From CBDBBY01 sp965205055 (lineage in GTDB: Bacteria; Pseudomonadota; Alphaproteobacteria; Rhodobacterales; Rhodobacteraceae): DNA of 64,000 nucleotides. The stretch covers positions 1,116,001 to 1,180,000 of the forward strand of contig OZ242030.1 in NCBI GenBank assembly GCA_965205055.1, given 5' to 3'. Under the pieces are notes generated by a model. It was not told the DNA's origin and did no database searches. It saw nothing but the letters and a program-made list of their open reading frames with translations. A program made the position numbers and the translations under genes. Below, one piece after another: positions 52,681 through 62,445 of the stretch (positions are counted from its first letter, which is position 1; the number at the start of each line of letters is the position of its first letter).

Positions 52681-53722
52681 GCGCCCCGTTGGACAGCACC
52701 GCCAATTCCTTGGCCGCGAACACGCCGTTCCCGAGCCCGAACTGCTATAGGCGGGCACAAAGTCCGAAGCTCGGCTGATGCCTTTCACGACCTGCGCGCT
52801 GTCGATGCGGACGCCGGTCGCACCGCTGCCCCTGTCCTTCCAAGACTCCCCGGTTGTCAATGCTATAATAAAATTCCCAAAGTAATGGCATCCTCGCGCA
52901 ACCGGCCCTCGGGATGCAAGGCTGTCGAGCCACCCGACCTTCGAGGCATGTAAAAGCGACAGCAATTGCAGCCGCTGCAAATGCCGCAGCAAGCTAACCA
53001 ATCCGGCAACAATTAAGCGGAAATTCAAGCGCCGCGATCTTCAAGCAGACCAATTCTGCGCAGGACTTTCGAGAAATCTTGCTGCGCAAGCCTCATTTGT
53101 CGATGCCGAAGTATAATCTCCCGGTCTCGGGTTTTGGCGACCAACCAGATCAGGTGTCACATGAGCGGCTGGAAGCAGCCGCCATAGCCATATCACGGAT
53201 TCGGACCGCGCGGGTCTGATCTTGCCATGTTGGAAACACGGTTCCTCCGACGCCGCAAGTTGAGAAACAGCACCGTGCACAGATCAATCGGACACAGCTG
53301 AACCATCAGTAGTTTTGGCTCATTCCGCGATATGCGGCCATGACTGCTTCATGCCTTTCGTCGAGTGCGGAAAATTTATGGCGCACAAGGCGATGTATCG
53401 GTCGGAGTTTCAGTATTGGATGTCGGCGGTGAAAAAAGCTGACCCCAAACAAAATGTGACTGCTGTCCGGGCATTGTCGGCCAAGGCCTTGGAAAAAGAT
53501 CGGTCGGAGCGGTTGAGCGGCGGCGACTCGTGCAGCTGGCCCGCCCTGCGGAATTAAGCATGCGACCGCTATCCCATCATGGCGCCGGTTTCTCGATGTA
53601 TTGCGGCAAGACGCGGCGCGGTATCCCCGAGGCGGGCGAGACCTATCTTCTTGGAAGCGGGAATTAGGAACGGAACATGATCCGCACACCCAAATGGTGC
53701 CTGCGGCGCGATTCCCAAAAGC
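52681..53722. other. About 1 kb without a supported gene
   Basis: Open frames on both strands (for example minus 53306-53689 and plus 53315-53557) are antisense to each other and show no recognisable protein features. A direct extension of the M3 copy may reach past 52680. Nothing firm was seen. Confidence 0.35.
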
Positions 53723-53857
53723 TCACGAATTGAACACAGCCAAAAACAGAAGGACGAAAATCACAACAACGCACGTCCACACCGAAAATCGAACGAAGCC
53801 GTCGAAAGACTTCGCGTGAGACGATACATCCATTGAACCGCGCTTGTACTCGGCCAT
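53723..53857 (-). CDS. aa3-type cytochrome c oxidase subunit IV
   Basis: This 44-residue protein begins MAEYKRGSMDVSSHAKSFDG, then has a short linker and a single helix (VWTCVVVIFVLLFLAVF). The pattern MAEYxxGSMD...KTFDGF is diagnostic of the bacterial aa3 subunit IV (PF07835), a non-catalytic helix bound to the main oxidase. It implies that an aa3 oxidase is encoded elsewhere, next to the cbb3 enzyme found here. Confidence 0.88.
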   Translation of the reverse strand: MAEYKRGSMDVSSHAKSFDGFVRFSVWTCVVVIFVLLFLAVFNS

Positions 53858-53996
53858 TTGCGGAAACCTCTATTTTCAGGTCGGCATGACGAAAAAGCTA
53901 TTCCATATCTTGATGAACTAAACAATCCATATCGAGCAAATCATGTTCGCAAACCGGAAGCTCAGGGTTTCGATTGCTGTTTTACGGGCTTCGAAA

Positions 53997-55049
53997 TCAG
54001 CTAAGCGCATCCGCTGCCGTCCATAGCCACGCTCCGTCATTTCTTTTGCGGCGGTCCGCTTGGCCTCGATGGTAAAGATGATTCAGGTGGGCGACGGATT
54101 CGGCGAGCGCCAATCCGAATTCGCCGGAGCCTATGCTCCTTTTGTACAAAGCCGGAAAACACTCAACCGCCGTCATCGGCTGCGAAAGCGCGCTCGACAG
54201 CCGCTCCAAGGCGGAATGATGATTGAAAATCAGCTGCGAAAGCCTTTCCGGAAGTCCGCGATAGGGACGCTTGTGGCCTGTCAGGATGATTTGATCGTCT
54301 TCTGCGAATTCCTCGAATCGCGAACAAGCCTCCAACCAGTCCTCGAGGGGGTCGGCATCGGGCTCGGTGGGGTAGACGCCGACGTTCGGCGAGATGTCCG
54401 CAAGCAGTTGATCGCCGGCAAGCACGGCCGACGCATCCCTGCACCAGAATGTCGCGTGTTCAGGAGCGTGTCCGCCGCCGGTCCTGACGTCCCATCGCAT
54501 TCCTCCGATATCGATGACCTCGCCATCACGAATCCTCCTGAATCCCAACGGGATCCGATGGACGCAATCAGCAAAATTGAACGGGCGCGCGGACGCCCGC
54601 TCCTCCAACGCATGCTTTTGCATCCCAGCCGACTTGTAGAATGACAAGGTTTCCCGCGTCGGAGTTTCCTGCAGATCGAGAGTCAGCATTCGAGCGGTCA
54701 GCCATGCGGTCCTTGTGGTCCAAAGCTCGGCACCGTGCCGAGCCTGGAACCAGCCCGCCAATCCGACATGGTCCGGATGGTGGTGCGTGACGATGACGCG
54801 CCTCAGCGGAGCGCCGGACAGCGGACCATGCAAGGCATCAGTCCAAATTTGCCTCGTTTCCGGCGTATCCATGCCTGTGTCGATGATCGTCCATCCGTCG
54901 GCATCGCGCGCCGCATAGGCGTTGACATGGTTCAGCTGCATCGGAAGCGGCAAACGAAACCAAAAGAGGCCGCCTGCCACTTCGACGGGTTTCGAACCGA
55001 CCGGAGTCGCAGCATACGGAAAATTTATCGCCCCAAGTTTTTCAGGCAT
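53997..55049 (-). CDS. MBL-fold metallo-hydrolase
   Basis: From the ATG at 55049 (MPEKLGAINFPYAATP) it has 350 residues. The metal site HHHPDH (89-94) and GGHAPEHATFWC and VLAGDQLL segments define a glyoxalase II/LACTB2-like MBL hydrolase. The first ATG overlaps the acyl-CoA dehydrogenase stop by 8 bp, so the two are cotranscribed and may act on acyl thioesters (inference). The C-terminal 130 residues are helical, as in LACTB2-type proteins. Confidence 0.88.
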   Translation of the reverse strand: MPEKLGAINFPYAATPVGSKPVEVAGGLFWFRLPLPMQLNHVNAYAARDADGWTIIDTGMDTPETRQIWTDALHGPLSGAPLRRVIVTHHHPDHVGLAGWFQARHGAELWTTRTAWLTARMLTLDLQETPTRETLSFYKSAGMQKHALEERASARPFNFADCVHRIPLGFRRIRDGEVIDIGGMRWDVRTGGGHAPEHATFWCRDASAVLAGDQLLADISPNVGVYPTEPDADPLEDWLEACSRFEEFAEDDQIILTGHKRPYRGLPERLSQLIFNHHSALERLSSALSQPMTAVECFPALYKRSIGSGEFGLALAESVAHLNHLYHRGQADRRKRNDGAWLWTAADALS

Positions 55050-56772
55050 CGGCCCAGCCGCCCAAATCTTCTGCGGAGATTGCATATAGATCGGAATCGC
55101 CCGCCTCCGCTTCATTGCAACAAGAAGAAATGCACGGAACGAAGCGGTTGAAATAAACGCGCGCCAGAGACGAGCGGCGACCGTTTCCGGCCTCGGCGGC
55201 GAAAGCCCGAAGGTGAAAGTCTGCACCGAGCAGCAAAGCCAGCGCGCGCAGGAATGATCGTGAGCCGGCAAACCGCGAGTTCATGTCGCCTTGTTTCAGC
55301 ATCCAGCCTGCCGTCCTGCGAAACCGGGCGATCTCGGACGTCAGCAATTCAGTTGGCTTGTCGCCAGCCAACCCGCATTCGGAGGCCGAGGCTTCCAATT
55401 CCGCGATCAATGCTTCAAGCGATTCGCCGCCGTCGGCCATTTTCCTTGCGACGAGATCCATTGCCTGTATTCCGTTCGTTCCTTCATAAATTGTCGTGAC
55501 AAGCACATCTCTGAGGAATTGGGCCGAACCGGAGTCTTCTATGTAGCCCGCCCCTCCCATGACCTGCATAGCTTGCAGAGCGACTTCGACGCCGGTGTCC
55601 GATCCGAATGATTTCGCGACTGGAGTAAGGAGCGCAGATCTGTTTCTCCAACTCTCGTCTCCTGTCGCGACGGCCATATCCTGTGCGAATGCGCAGGATG
55701 CGCAGATCGCTCGCGCAGCGAATATTTGCGCTCTCATTTTGAGCAATGTCCGCCTGACGTCCGCGTGCTCGATCACAGTTCCGGTGCCTTCGCTGCGTGC
55801 TGGACGTCCTTGGACGCGGCCCAACGCGTATTCGGCGGCTTGCCCAGCCGCCGCCTCGGCGACGGCGACGCCTTGAAAGCCAACGGCCAGCCGTGCGTAG
55901 TTCATCATATCAAACATCACGCGCAGGCCGGAATTGGGAGCGCCGACGATCCATCCCTTTGCCCCGGCGAACTCCATCGTCGCGGTCGGGGAGCCGTGAA
56001 TGCCCAGCTTTCGCTCAAGACCGACAACCTTCAAGGAATTCGCGTGCCCCAGTCCGCCGTCGGCATCGGGCAGCCGCTTGGGAACCAAGAACAACGAAAT
56101 GCCTTTGGACCCTTCCGGGGCTCCCGGCAGCCTGGCCAGCACAAGATGGCAGACGTTTTCGACGAAATCGCAATCTCCCCAGCTAATGTATATCTTCTGG
56201 CCGGTTATCCGGTAGGTGCCGTCAGAATCAGGCTCCGCTTTCGTCTTCAACGCGCCAATATCCGAACCCGCGTGCGATTCGGTCATGTTCATGGTTCCCG
56301 ACCAGTTTCCGCTCACGAGATTCGGAAGAAACATTTTCTTGACGGATTCGCTCGCGTGGTTCGAGAGCGCTTCAATCTGTCCTTGCGTCAGCAGGACGTT
56401 CAGACCGAGGGCCATGCAGGCGCCGTTGATCATCTCGCAGACGGCATTCTGCAAAATGCCGGGAAGCGCCATTCCGCCGAACTCTTCGGCGGCCGACATG
56501 CCGATCCATGCGCCTTCCCTGAGCGCTTTGTATCCGTCGGAGAATTGCGGCGGCGTGCGCACGACGCCGTTCTCCATCCGCGCGGGATGCAGGTCGCCAT
56601 GGGACTGGAGCGGCGCAATCTTTTCTTCGGCCAGAATTCCTGCCGCTTCCAGAATCCTGTCGCAGTCGTCGAGTTCAATGCCGGAATCAATCGACGGCTT
56701 GCCGAGCGATCCAATATCCAGCATCTCGCGAAACAAGAAACGGTAATCCGCAACCGGCGCGCGATAGGTCAT
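55042..56772 (-). CDS. Acyl-CoA dehydrogenase (DmdC/AidB-like long form)
   Basis: From MTYRAPVADYRFLFREMLDI (start 56772) the FAD enzyme has 576 residues. AAEEFGGMALPG, the FAD-binding NMTESHAGSDIGALKT, KIYISWGD and the C-terminal catalytic-base motif TTIYEGTNGIQAMDLV are typical of the long (~590-residue) subfamily that includes DmdC. The substrate cannot be told. It overlaps the MBL hydrolase gene. Confidence 0.92.
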   Translation of the reverse strand: MTYRAPVADYRFLFREMLDIGSLGKPSIDSGIELDDCDRILEAAGILAEEKIAPLQSHGDLHPARMENGVVRTPPQFSDGYKALREGAWIGMSAAEEFGGMALPGILQNAVCEMINGACMALGLNVLLTQGQIEALSNHASESVKKMFLPNLVSGNWSGTMNMTESHAGSDIGALKTKAEPDSDGTYRITGQKIYISWGDCDFVENVCHLVLARLPGAPEGSKGISLFLVPKRLPDADGGLGHANSLKVVGLERKLGIHGSPTATMEFAGAKGWIVGAPNSGLRVMFDMMNYARLAVGFQGVAVAEAAAGQAAEYALGRVQGRPARSEGTGTVIEHADVRRTLLKMRAQIFAARAICASCAFAQDMAVATGDESWRNRSALLTPVAKSFGSDTGVEVALQAMQVMGGAGYIEDSGSAQFLRDVLVTTIYEGTNGIQAMDLVARKMADGGESLEALIAELEASASECGLAGDKPTELLTSEIARFRRTAGWMLKQGDMNSRFAGSRSFLRALALLLGADFHLRAFAAEAGNGRRSSLARVYFNRFVPCISSCCNEAEAGDSDLYAISAEDLGGWADA

Positions 56773-57030
56773 TTGACAGGTCTTTCCCAACTTGCGGTGA
56801 GACGGACCGGCATATAGCGGAAGTTGCAGCCTTGAAACAGATCCAAGGAACCCTGCTCGAGACTTTGGATTCGATCATGATTGGCGGGCGCAGCGGAGCA
56901 GCTTGAAAGCAATCCGTTTCAGGATTCGACCTTGGAAAATCGCAATGGCATCAAGTTTACAGTCGGCGTTTCATGCAGCATCCTGATTTGTCCAAAGCGC
57001 ACTGAACAGTTTCGAATGGAGTGAATCAGA

Positions 57031-57990
57031 TTGGATACGGAAATCCTGCAAGCCGACGACGAAGGCATCGCGCGCGCCGCGGAAATCCTGAACGCGGGAG
57101 GCACCGCGGCATTTCCAACCGAGACTGTTTACGGGCTCGGCGGAGACGCGCGCAACGCCGATGCGATTCGCCGGATCTACGCGGCCAAATGGCGGCCCGA
57201 GCACAATCCGTTGATAATCCACTTCGCGGATGCGGAAGATGCGATGAGATGCGTCGAGGCCGACCCGCTCGCATGCGAATTGGCGTCGAAATTTTGGCCC
57301 GGTCCGCTGACCCTCGTGCTCCCGATCCGGTCGGATTCCGGGCTGTCGCCTGTTGCGTCAGGCGGCTACCCCACGCTCGGCGTTAGAGTGCCGTCGGATT
57401 CGGTGGCCTTGCGCCTGCTCAAGACGTTCGCTGGGCCGGTCGCCGCACCCTCCGCAAACCGCTCCGGAAAAATCAGCCCAACGGAGGCATCCCATGTGAT
57501 CGCTGACTTGTCTGGCCGAATAGATGCGGTGATCGACGGCGGACCTTGCACGCACGGAATAGAATCCACAATCGTTTCGACGCAGGGCGGACAGGCGAAG
57601 GTGTTGCGCCACGGGGCAATACCGGAAGAAATGATAATCGCCCGGAACATGCCGACGCCCAAGCCCGCCCCTGCAAGTTCCGCGCCCGTGACCCCCGGCC
57701 AGCTGGCAAGCCACTACGCTCCGAGATCGAAGCTGAGGCTCAACGCGGCAAAGCCGGATCCAAACGAGCTTTGGCTTGCTTTCGGCCCCGGTTGCGCTGG
57801 CGCAGAATACAATCTGTCCAATTCGGGCAATCTCGTGGAAGCGGCCGCGAATCTGTTCGCTTTGCTCAGATCAATCGACGATGACGCCGTCAGATGCGGC
57901 AAAAGAGCGGTCGCGGTCGCGCCAATTCCGGCCCATGGCTTGGGGGTCGCGATCAATGATCGCCTGTCCCGCGCAGCGCACGACGAATAA
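57031..57990 (+). CDS. L-threonylcarbamoyladenylate synthase (TsaC/Sua5 long type)
   Basis: The enzyme makes threonylcarbamoyl-AMP for the t6A modification of tRNA. The 319-residue protein has FPTETVYGLGGDARN, KWRPEHNPLIIH and PSANRSGKISPT in the YrdC domain, then a Sua5 C-terminal domain after about residue 205 (TPGQLASHYAPRSKLRL). The start codon is TTG at 57031; the nearby ATG at 57016 hits a stop after two codons. Confidence 0.93.
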   Translation: MDTEILQADDEGIARAAEILNAGGTAAFPTETVYGLGGDARNADAIRRIYAAKWRPEHNPLIIHFADAEDAMRCVEADPLACELASKFWPGPLTLVLPIRSDSGLSPVASGGYPTLGVRVPSDSVALRLLKTFAGPVAAPSANRSGKISPTEASHVIADLSGRIDAVIDGGPCTHGIESTIVSTQGGQAKVLRHGAIPEEMIIARNMPTPKPAPASSAPVTPGQLASHYAPRSKLRLNAAKPDPNELWLAFGPGCAGAEYNLSNSGNLVEAAANLFALLRSIDDDAVRCGKRAVAVAPIPAHGLGVAINDRLSRAAHDE

Positions 57991-58066
57991 CGGCGGGAAT
58001 GCAAGGATCAAGGCTTGCTTCAACGGGTCCGGATTTGAATGCGACTCGGAAATCAGCGCGCCGAAG

Positions 58067-58660
58067 TCAGGCCGACCCGCCGCCCGCGGAAAGATGGGCC
58101 GGACTGAATCCAAGCGATTTGATAGCCGCATCCCAACGCGCGCCGGGTTCCACATTGAATACAAGATCAGGATCGCCGTCGCAGACCAGCCATGCATTCC
58201 GCTGCAATTCGCTTTCGAGCTGGCCAGGGGCCCAACCTGCATAGCCGAACGCAAACAAGCTTGAAGCGGGACCCTCCCCGTTGGAAAGCTCCTCCAGAAT
58301 ATCCGGCGTCATCGTAATGCCGAAATGTTCGTTCACTTGCCGCGTAGACGAATACTTCCGGCAATCGACCGAATGGATGATGAAAGCTCTGCCGTGATCC
58401 ATGGGTCCGCCGAAGTGGATCGGAATCGTTTCGAGCTGCGTCTCTTTGCGCTCTCCTTCATTGACGAATTCACTGACCTCGATGTGACCGGCCGGCTTGT
58501 TGACGACGATGCCCATCGCGCCGGCGTCGGAATGGAAGATCATCAGGATGACGCACTTCGAAAATCGTGGATCCGTCATGTCGGGCATTGCGATGAGAAT
58601 CTTGCCCGCAAAATATTTCTTGTCAGGATTTTCGTTCATGCTTGATTGGTAAGTCCGCAT
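58067..58660 (-). CDS. YqgE/AlgH family protein (UPF0301)
   Basis: The 197-residue protein has AGKILIAMPDMTDPRFSKCV, MGIVVNKPAG, HFGGPMDHGRAF and FAFGYAGWAPGQLESELQRN, all UPF0301 signatures. The start may be the second Met (MNENPDKKYF). Its exact molecular role is not established. It is divergent from the DsbD-like gene at 58760. Confidence 0.92.
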   Translation of the reverse strand: MRTYQSSMNENPDKKYFAGKILIAMPDMTDPRFSKCVILMIFHSDAGAMGIVVNKPAGHIEVSEFVNEGERKETQLETIPIHFGGPMDHGRAFIIHSVDCRKYSSTRQVNEHFGITMTPDILEELSNGEGPASSLFAFGYAGWAPGQLESELQRNAWLVCDGDPDLVFNVEPGARWDAAIKSLGFSPAHLSAGGGSA

Positions 58661-58759
58661 TGCGTCGTAGGCAAGTGCTCACGACTTGTTTTTCATCTCA
58701 TCTTCAATTGAACGCGAGAATTATTCACTTTTTCGGCTTGGCTCTGTAGACTTTCTCCC

Positions 58760-59593
58760 ATGCGATTCAAATTTCGATGCCAAGTTGTTGCGATGCTTGC
58801 GATGCTCGGAAGCGCATCGGCAGCAGCGGACGACCAGTTCCGGCAGCCGATCAAGTCTGTCGAACTGATTCCCGGCTGGCGGGACTCCGACGAAACGGGT
58901 GAATTCCACGTGATCGGAATCCATCTTCAGCTTCAAAGCAATTGGAAGACCTACTGGCGCGCACCCGGCAGCTTGGGACTGCCCCCGAGATTCGACTGGA
59001 GCGAAAGCCGCAATTTGGAATCAGCGGAGACTCTTTGGCCCGCTCCCCGAATATTCGTTGAAGGGGATTCCAGTTTTCCCGGGTATGAAAAGGAGGTCGT
59101 TCTCCCGGTATACCTCCGGCCGGAAAGTCCAGGCGAGGATATTGCCGCGCACCTGAATTTCGAATTCGGCGTATGCAACGAAATCTGCATCGCGACGGAT
59201 GCGACATTGTCGGCGAAGCTTCCGGCGCGCGACGTGATTCCCCACCCGGGACTCGTCGAAGAGCTGAACGATCTGCACGCGACCTTTCGCGTCGGCCACC
59301 CTGATGAAGTTCCGCGCTGCCGGTTCGCCGCGTCCGAATACGGGCACAAGGTCACGCTCGAATACACGTTGCCGCCTATAAATCTGCGAGAACCCCATTT
59401 CATTCTCGAATACTTGGATGATCGATTCCAATTCGAGGAGGCGGAGGTGCATCGCGAAGCCGAGAATCTCGTCGTAACCTCGGTCATGCACTACCGCGGC
59501 GAAGGCGCTGTATTGGTCGACAGGTCGGCAGTCCGGTCGACCGCGATTTTCGACGGAGAGGCGATAGAATTTCGAGGGTGCGCCGGTTCATAG
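58760..59593 (+). CDS. Exported DsbD N-terminal-domain-like protein
   Basis: The 277-residue protein has a signal peptide (VVAMLAMLGSASAAADD), WKTYWRAPGSLGLPPRFDW and a cysteine pair in FGVCNEICIATDATLSAKLP, as in the periplasmic alpha-domain family of thiol:disulfide interchange protein DsbD (PF11412). It lacks the membrane and thioredoxin domains, so it probably works as a thiol exchange or cytochrome-maturation helper (inference). A broken second copy is at 62446. Confidence 0.85.
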   Translation: MRFKFRCQVVAMLAMLGSASAAADDQFRQPIKSVELIPGWRDSDETGEFHVIGIHLQLQSNWKTYWRAPGSLGLPPRFDWSESRNLESAETLWPAPRIFVEGDSSFPGYEKEVVLPVYLRPESPGEDIAAHLNFEFGVCNEICIATDATLSAKLPARDVIPHPGLVEELNDLHATFRVGHPDEVPRCRFAASEYGHKVTLEYTLPPINLREPHFILEYLDDRFQFEEAEVHREAENLVVTSVMHYRGEGAVLVDRSAVRSTAIFDGEAIEFRGCAGS

Positions 59594-60190
59594 ACCGCTC
59601 CTCGGCTCATTCGCAACAAGACTGCTTTTTGCGTCCAGCGGCGCGATTCAGTCAAATGGCATCGCGATGCAGACGAGCGGAACGAATGTTGCCGCATCGA
59701 ACGGGCCGGGCACGCGAAAGCGCTTGGCCCGAAGGCCGGAATTGGACAGGAAAACCGGACTCGCAGGGGGCCGCCGCGCACGAAAGTTCCGGTGCGGCAG
59801 AGCATCGGCCTTGCCAATTAACGGATCCGGAAATCCTCCGTCAGTCGCGACCGCACCTCCCCAACGAGACGGCGTCAGACTTGCAATTCGTGGTCAAATG
59901 CCTTGGGCAGTTCACCTTTCATGGCCGATTCGCATTCGCTGAAGAAACATGTCTACGGAGTGCTTCGCGACGCTCTTCTCGAGCTGGATGCGTGCAATCG
60001 CAGAACGGACCTCAGGCTGGACGAACGTTGCATGGCGGAATAGCCAGTTCAGCCAAGCGCCGCAATTCGCCATTTACGGAGTCCGCTAATCCAAGGAGTG
60101 GCCTTTGCCGCAAATTCCGGCGATGACTGATAAATCAGGACGGATATGCGGTTTCGGAAATCGAGATCTCGCCAAGTTCGGGTTGATTCC
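59594..60190. other. 600-bp gap, partly duplicated sequence
   Basis: The first 70 bp (CTGCTTTTTGCGTCC, GCGATTCAGTCAAATGGC) correspond to the flank of the broken DsbD-like copy at 63200-63265, so the duplication runs past the stop codon. The part at 59660-59720 matches the inverse of 27762-27830. No gene was supported on either strand. Confidence 0.45.
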
Positions 60191-60226
60191 CAATAAAGAA
60201 GCCTCCGCACCGGTCGGCGCGGAGGC
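60191..60226 (-). terminator. Rho-independent terminator of lipoprotein 2
   Basis: On the minus strand GCCTCCGC pairs perfectly with GCGGAGGC over a 10-nt loop and is followed by TTCTTTATTG. It begins 41 bp after the stop codon of the lipoprotein gene. Confidence 0.75.
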
Positions 60227-60266
60227 AAATCTCATTATGGTTTCAAGATGGGAAGCTGTACTCGCT

Positions 60267-62186
60267 TCAGGGCGCTTCCGGCGGCCTCTGTTTGGCTCCG
60301 AAGCTGCCAAGAATGTGATAATTGCTTTCAGACCGGCTGCCGCCGTCGTGAACTCCTACTTCCCAGCTTCCTGCAGCTTCAAGACCGGCGCTTGTGCGGG
60401 GACCATAGAAGTTTCCATAGAAATACCCTTCGCCGGCGCTGTTGAGACCAGCGGCGGGCGTCGCAGTCGCGACACCCCGGAATGATCCGTCCGTCCCGAT
60501 ATCGACGGCCCCTGCAGAGCTTTCGCCGTCATTCAATGTGACTTTGAAATTGGCGCCAGGCTCGGTGTATGGTTGCCAGATGCGGTTACCGAACCACTCT
60601 TCGAAATTTTTCATTTCCCCTGTCAAAGATCCGGTGCCGGACGTCTTCGGAATTGTGACGGTCAGCACCACATCTCCCCTCAGCAATTTGGTAGGCAACG
60701 TTTTGCTAGTGTTGGCAGGATCTTTTGCAGCGGCAAGATCTCCCTTGAACGCATAAGCGATGGTCTGCCCTTGGAATGTTCCCGAAATTATTGCCTTGTC
60801 GATGTTCGTGGTACTTTGCCCGTTACCGGTCCCGAAAGCTTCATACCCGAAATGCATGCTCTGCACCCGTCCGGGATAAGCATTTCGAACATTATAGATG
60901 TCGGGATCCGTGGTGAATACGAACAATCCGTATGCGGCGTAATTCAGATAGAAATTATCGTCGTCGATGGGGCAAGCGCCGTTGTATGTACCCGAAAGCC
61001 CCGAATTGCCCGGACATTCGACTCCTCTTGCGCCTGCAACCGCTGGCTCAATATTCGCGTCCACGCCGATATGATTGGAAAGCCAAACCTCGTAAGTGCC
61101 GAGACTTCTGGAACCTACGGGAAGGGTATGCTCGCCGTCACCTGCGTAGTTGGATCCTCCGGGCTTCTGGGTGTCATCCAAGGGAACAAGGCTTCTCCAA
61201 TAGAAGTCGCCGTTTCCTTGCCAACTGCTAAACCAATTCTTTTTCGGGACCGGTACGGGCATCGGGCGCGGCGCATCAAACGTGATCTTCAAATCCCATA
61301 GATTGCTGTTTTCAGCAGTTATGGTGCTGCCGCCTGTGGTTCGGCCAACATTGAGATTGCGCCTCATATCCGCATACTCATAAGAATAGCGAATGATGTC
61401 GTCTGGCGTGCCATCGTTGTTGGTGTCTCTTTGTCCCGTCACAAAGCCCGTACGAATTTCAAGCCCTTCATTTGTCAACTTCAACCCGGAGAGAACAGTC
61501 GGGTCAAGTAGATTTCCCGTGTCAAGATGCGAGGTGTATCCTTGCACCTCGAATTCATCTCCGGTGTTGGCAAATACCTTTTTGCCGTCTTCATACATGA
61601 ACGTCTTGAACGGGTTGACATTGCTGTTGGCACCGCCAAGGGCACCCGTTGTCTTTATGTTCGTCCGATCGACATTCGCGATGGTTTTGGCCGGTATTGT
61701 GGCAGTGCCGGCGGCGAACCTGTATCGCACGAGCGTCCTCCCGTACCAAGCGAGAGAATTAAGCGCCGCGTCGAGGCGTGGCGTCTGCCTGTCGCTGAGC
61801 TGTCTCGCTGCGGCTCTCGCGTCGTACGCAGCGAGTCTTTCCGCCGGCGTTCCGCCCGCCGAGTCGGCGTATGCGCTTTCCGCATCCGTGACCGCCTTAG
61901 CGATCGCCGCTTTGACGCGTTCAATCTCGGTCCGTGCCGCGGCGACATCTCCCCTGCCCGCGGCCGCGGTGGCCGCCTGCGTCCTCGCCGCATCAGCTTC
62001 CATCCGGAGCCTATCCAGTGCCGTCGACCCTGCAGCGCCACTCGAATTGTCGTCCCCGTTCACGTCCGAGGCGTCGTCCTCGTTTCCGGCGTTCGCGCTC
62101 GTCGTTCCGGGCGGTTTGTCGTCGGAGCATGCGCCAACCAGCAATGCCGCGCTGCAAGCAAGACAAGCCAACAGCTTCAAATTCAT
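60267..62186 (-). CDS. TbpB-like surface lipoprotein, paralogue 2
   Basis: The 639-residue protein begins MNLKLLACLACSAALLVGAC, with lipobox LVGAC, then an acidic linker and a helical Ala-rich segment (about 55-135). A beta-rich body with KTFMYEDGKKVF follows and, as in paralogue 1, LYNFxYxE-like blocks. The C-terminus has GEGYFYGNFYGPR and HILGSFGAKQRP, the TbpB-type barrel signature. Domain order and many segments match the gene at 50228. It lies between the intact and broken DsbD-like copies. The ligand is unknown. Confidence 0.8.
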   Translation of the reverse strand: MNLKLLACLACSAALLVGACSDDKPPGTTSANAGNEDDASDVNGDDNSSGAAGSTALDRLRMEADAARTQAATAAAGRGDVAAARTEIERVKAAIAKAVTDAESAYADSAGGTPAERLAAYDARAAARQLSDRQTPRLDAALNSLAWYGRTLVRYRFAAGTATIPAKTIANVDRTNIKTTGALGGANSNVNPFKTFMYEDGKKVFANTGDEFEVQGYTSHLDTGNLLDPTVLSGLKLTNEGLEIRTGFVTGQRDTNNDGTPDDIIRYSYEYADMRRNLNVGRTTGGSTITAENSNLWDLKITFDAPRPMPVPVPKKNWFSSWQGNGDFYWRSLVPLDDTQKPGGSNYAGDGEHTLPVGSRSLGTYEVWLSNHIGVDANIEPAVAGARGVECPGNSGLSGTYNGACPIDDDNFYLNYAAYGLFVFTTDPDIYNVRNAYPGRVQSMHFGYEAFGTGNGQSTTNIDKAIISGTFQGQTIAYAFKGDLAAAKDPANTSKTLPTKLLRGDVVLTVTIPKTSGTGSLTGEMKNFEEWFGNRIWQPYTEPGANFKVTLNDGESSAGAVDIGTDGSFRGVATATPAAGLNSAGEGYFYGNFYGPRTSAGLEAAGSWEVGVHDGGSRSESNYHILGSFGAKQRPPEAP

Positions 62187-62311
62187 AGTCGTTTCTCCGT
62201 ATAGGTCGCTTGACTGAATGCCTTACGCCGGCCTGCCGCGAGCCGCGTGAAGCATATCGACAATATCACCTGCCAGCCAACATTTCAAACAGGATGCTCT
62301 GCGGTCTGCGA

Positions 62312-62434
62312 GGGTGTGTTTCATTTTGGTCAGACCGCAGCACGAAAAGCCCTCCAATCAAAGCATTCGGCACAACGATTGTTTTCGATGCGGCATTTGA
62401 TGGCAAGCAGAGCGTTGGCCTCGCTTTCGACCAG
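62312..62434 (+). repeat. M3 element, copy 7, right end missing
   Basis: It starts GGGTGTGTTTCATTTTGG, followed by TCAGACCGCAGCACGAAAAG, and includes CCTCCAATCAAAGCATTCGG, GGCACAACGATTGTTTTCG and GCATTTGATGGCAAGCAGAG. It stops after CTTTCGACCAG, where the broken DsbD-like gene begins. The missing right end and the missing 5' part of the gene suggest one deletion joined them. Confidence 0.75.
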
Positions 62435-62445
62435 CTCAGAAAGTA

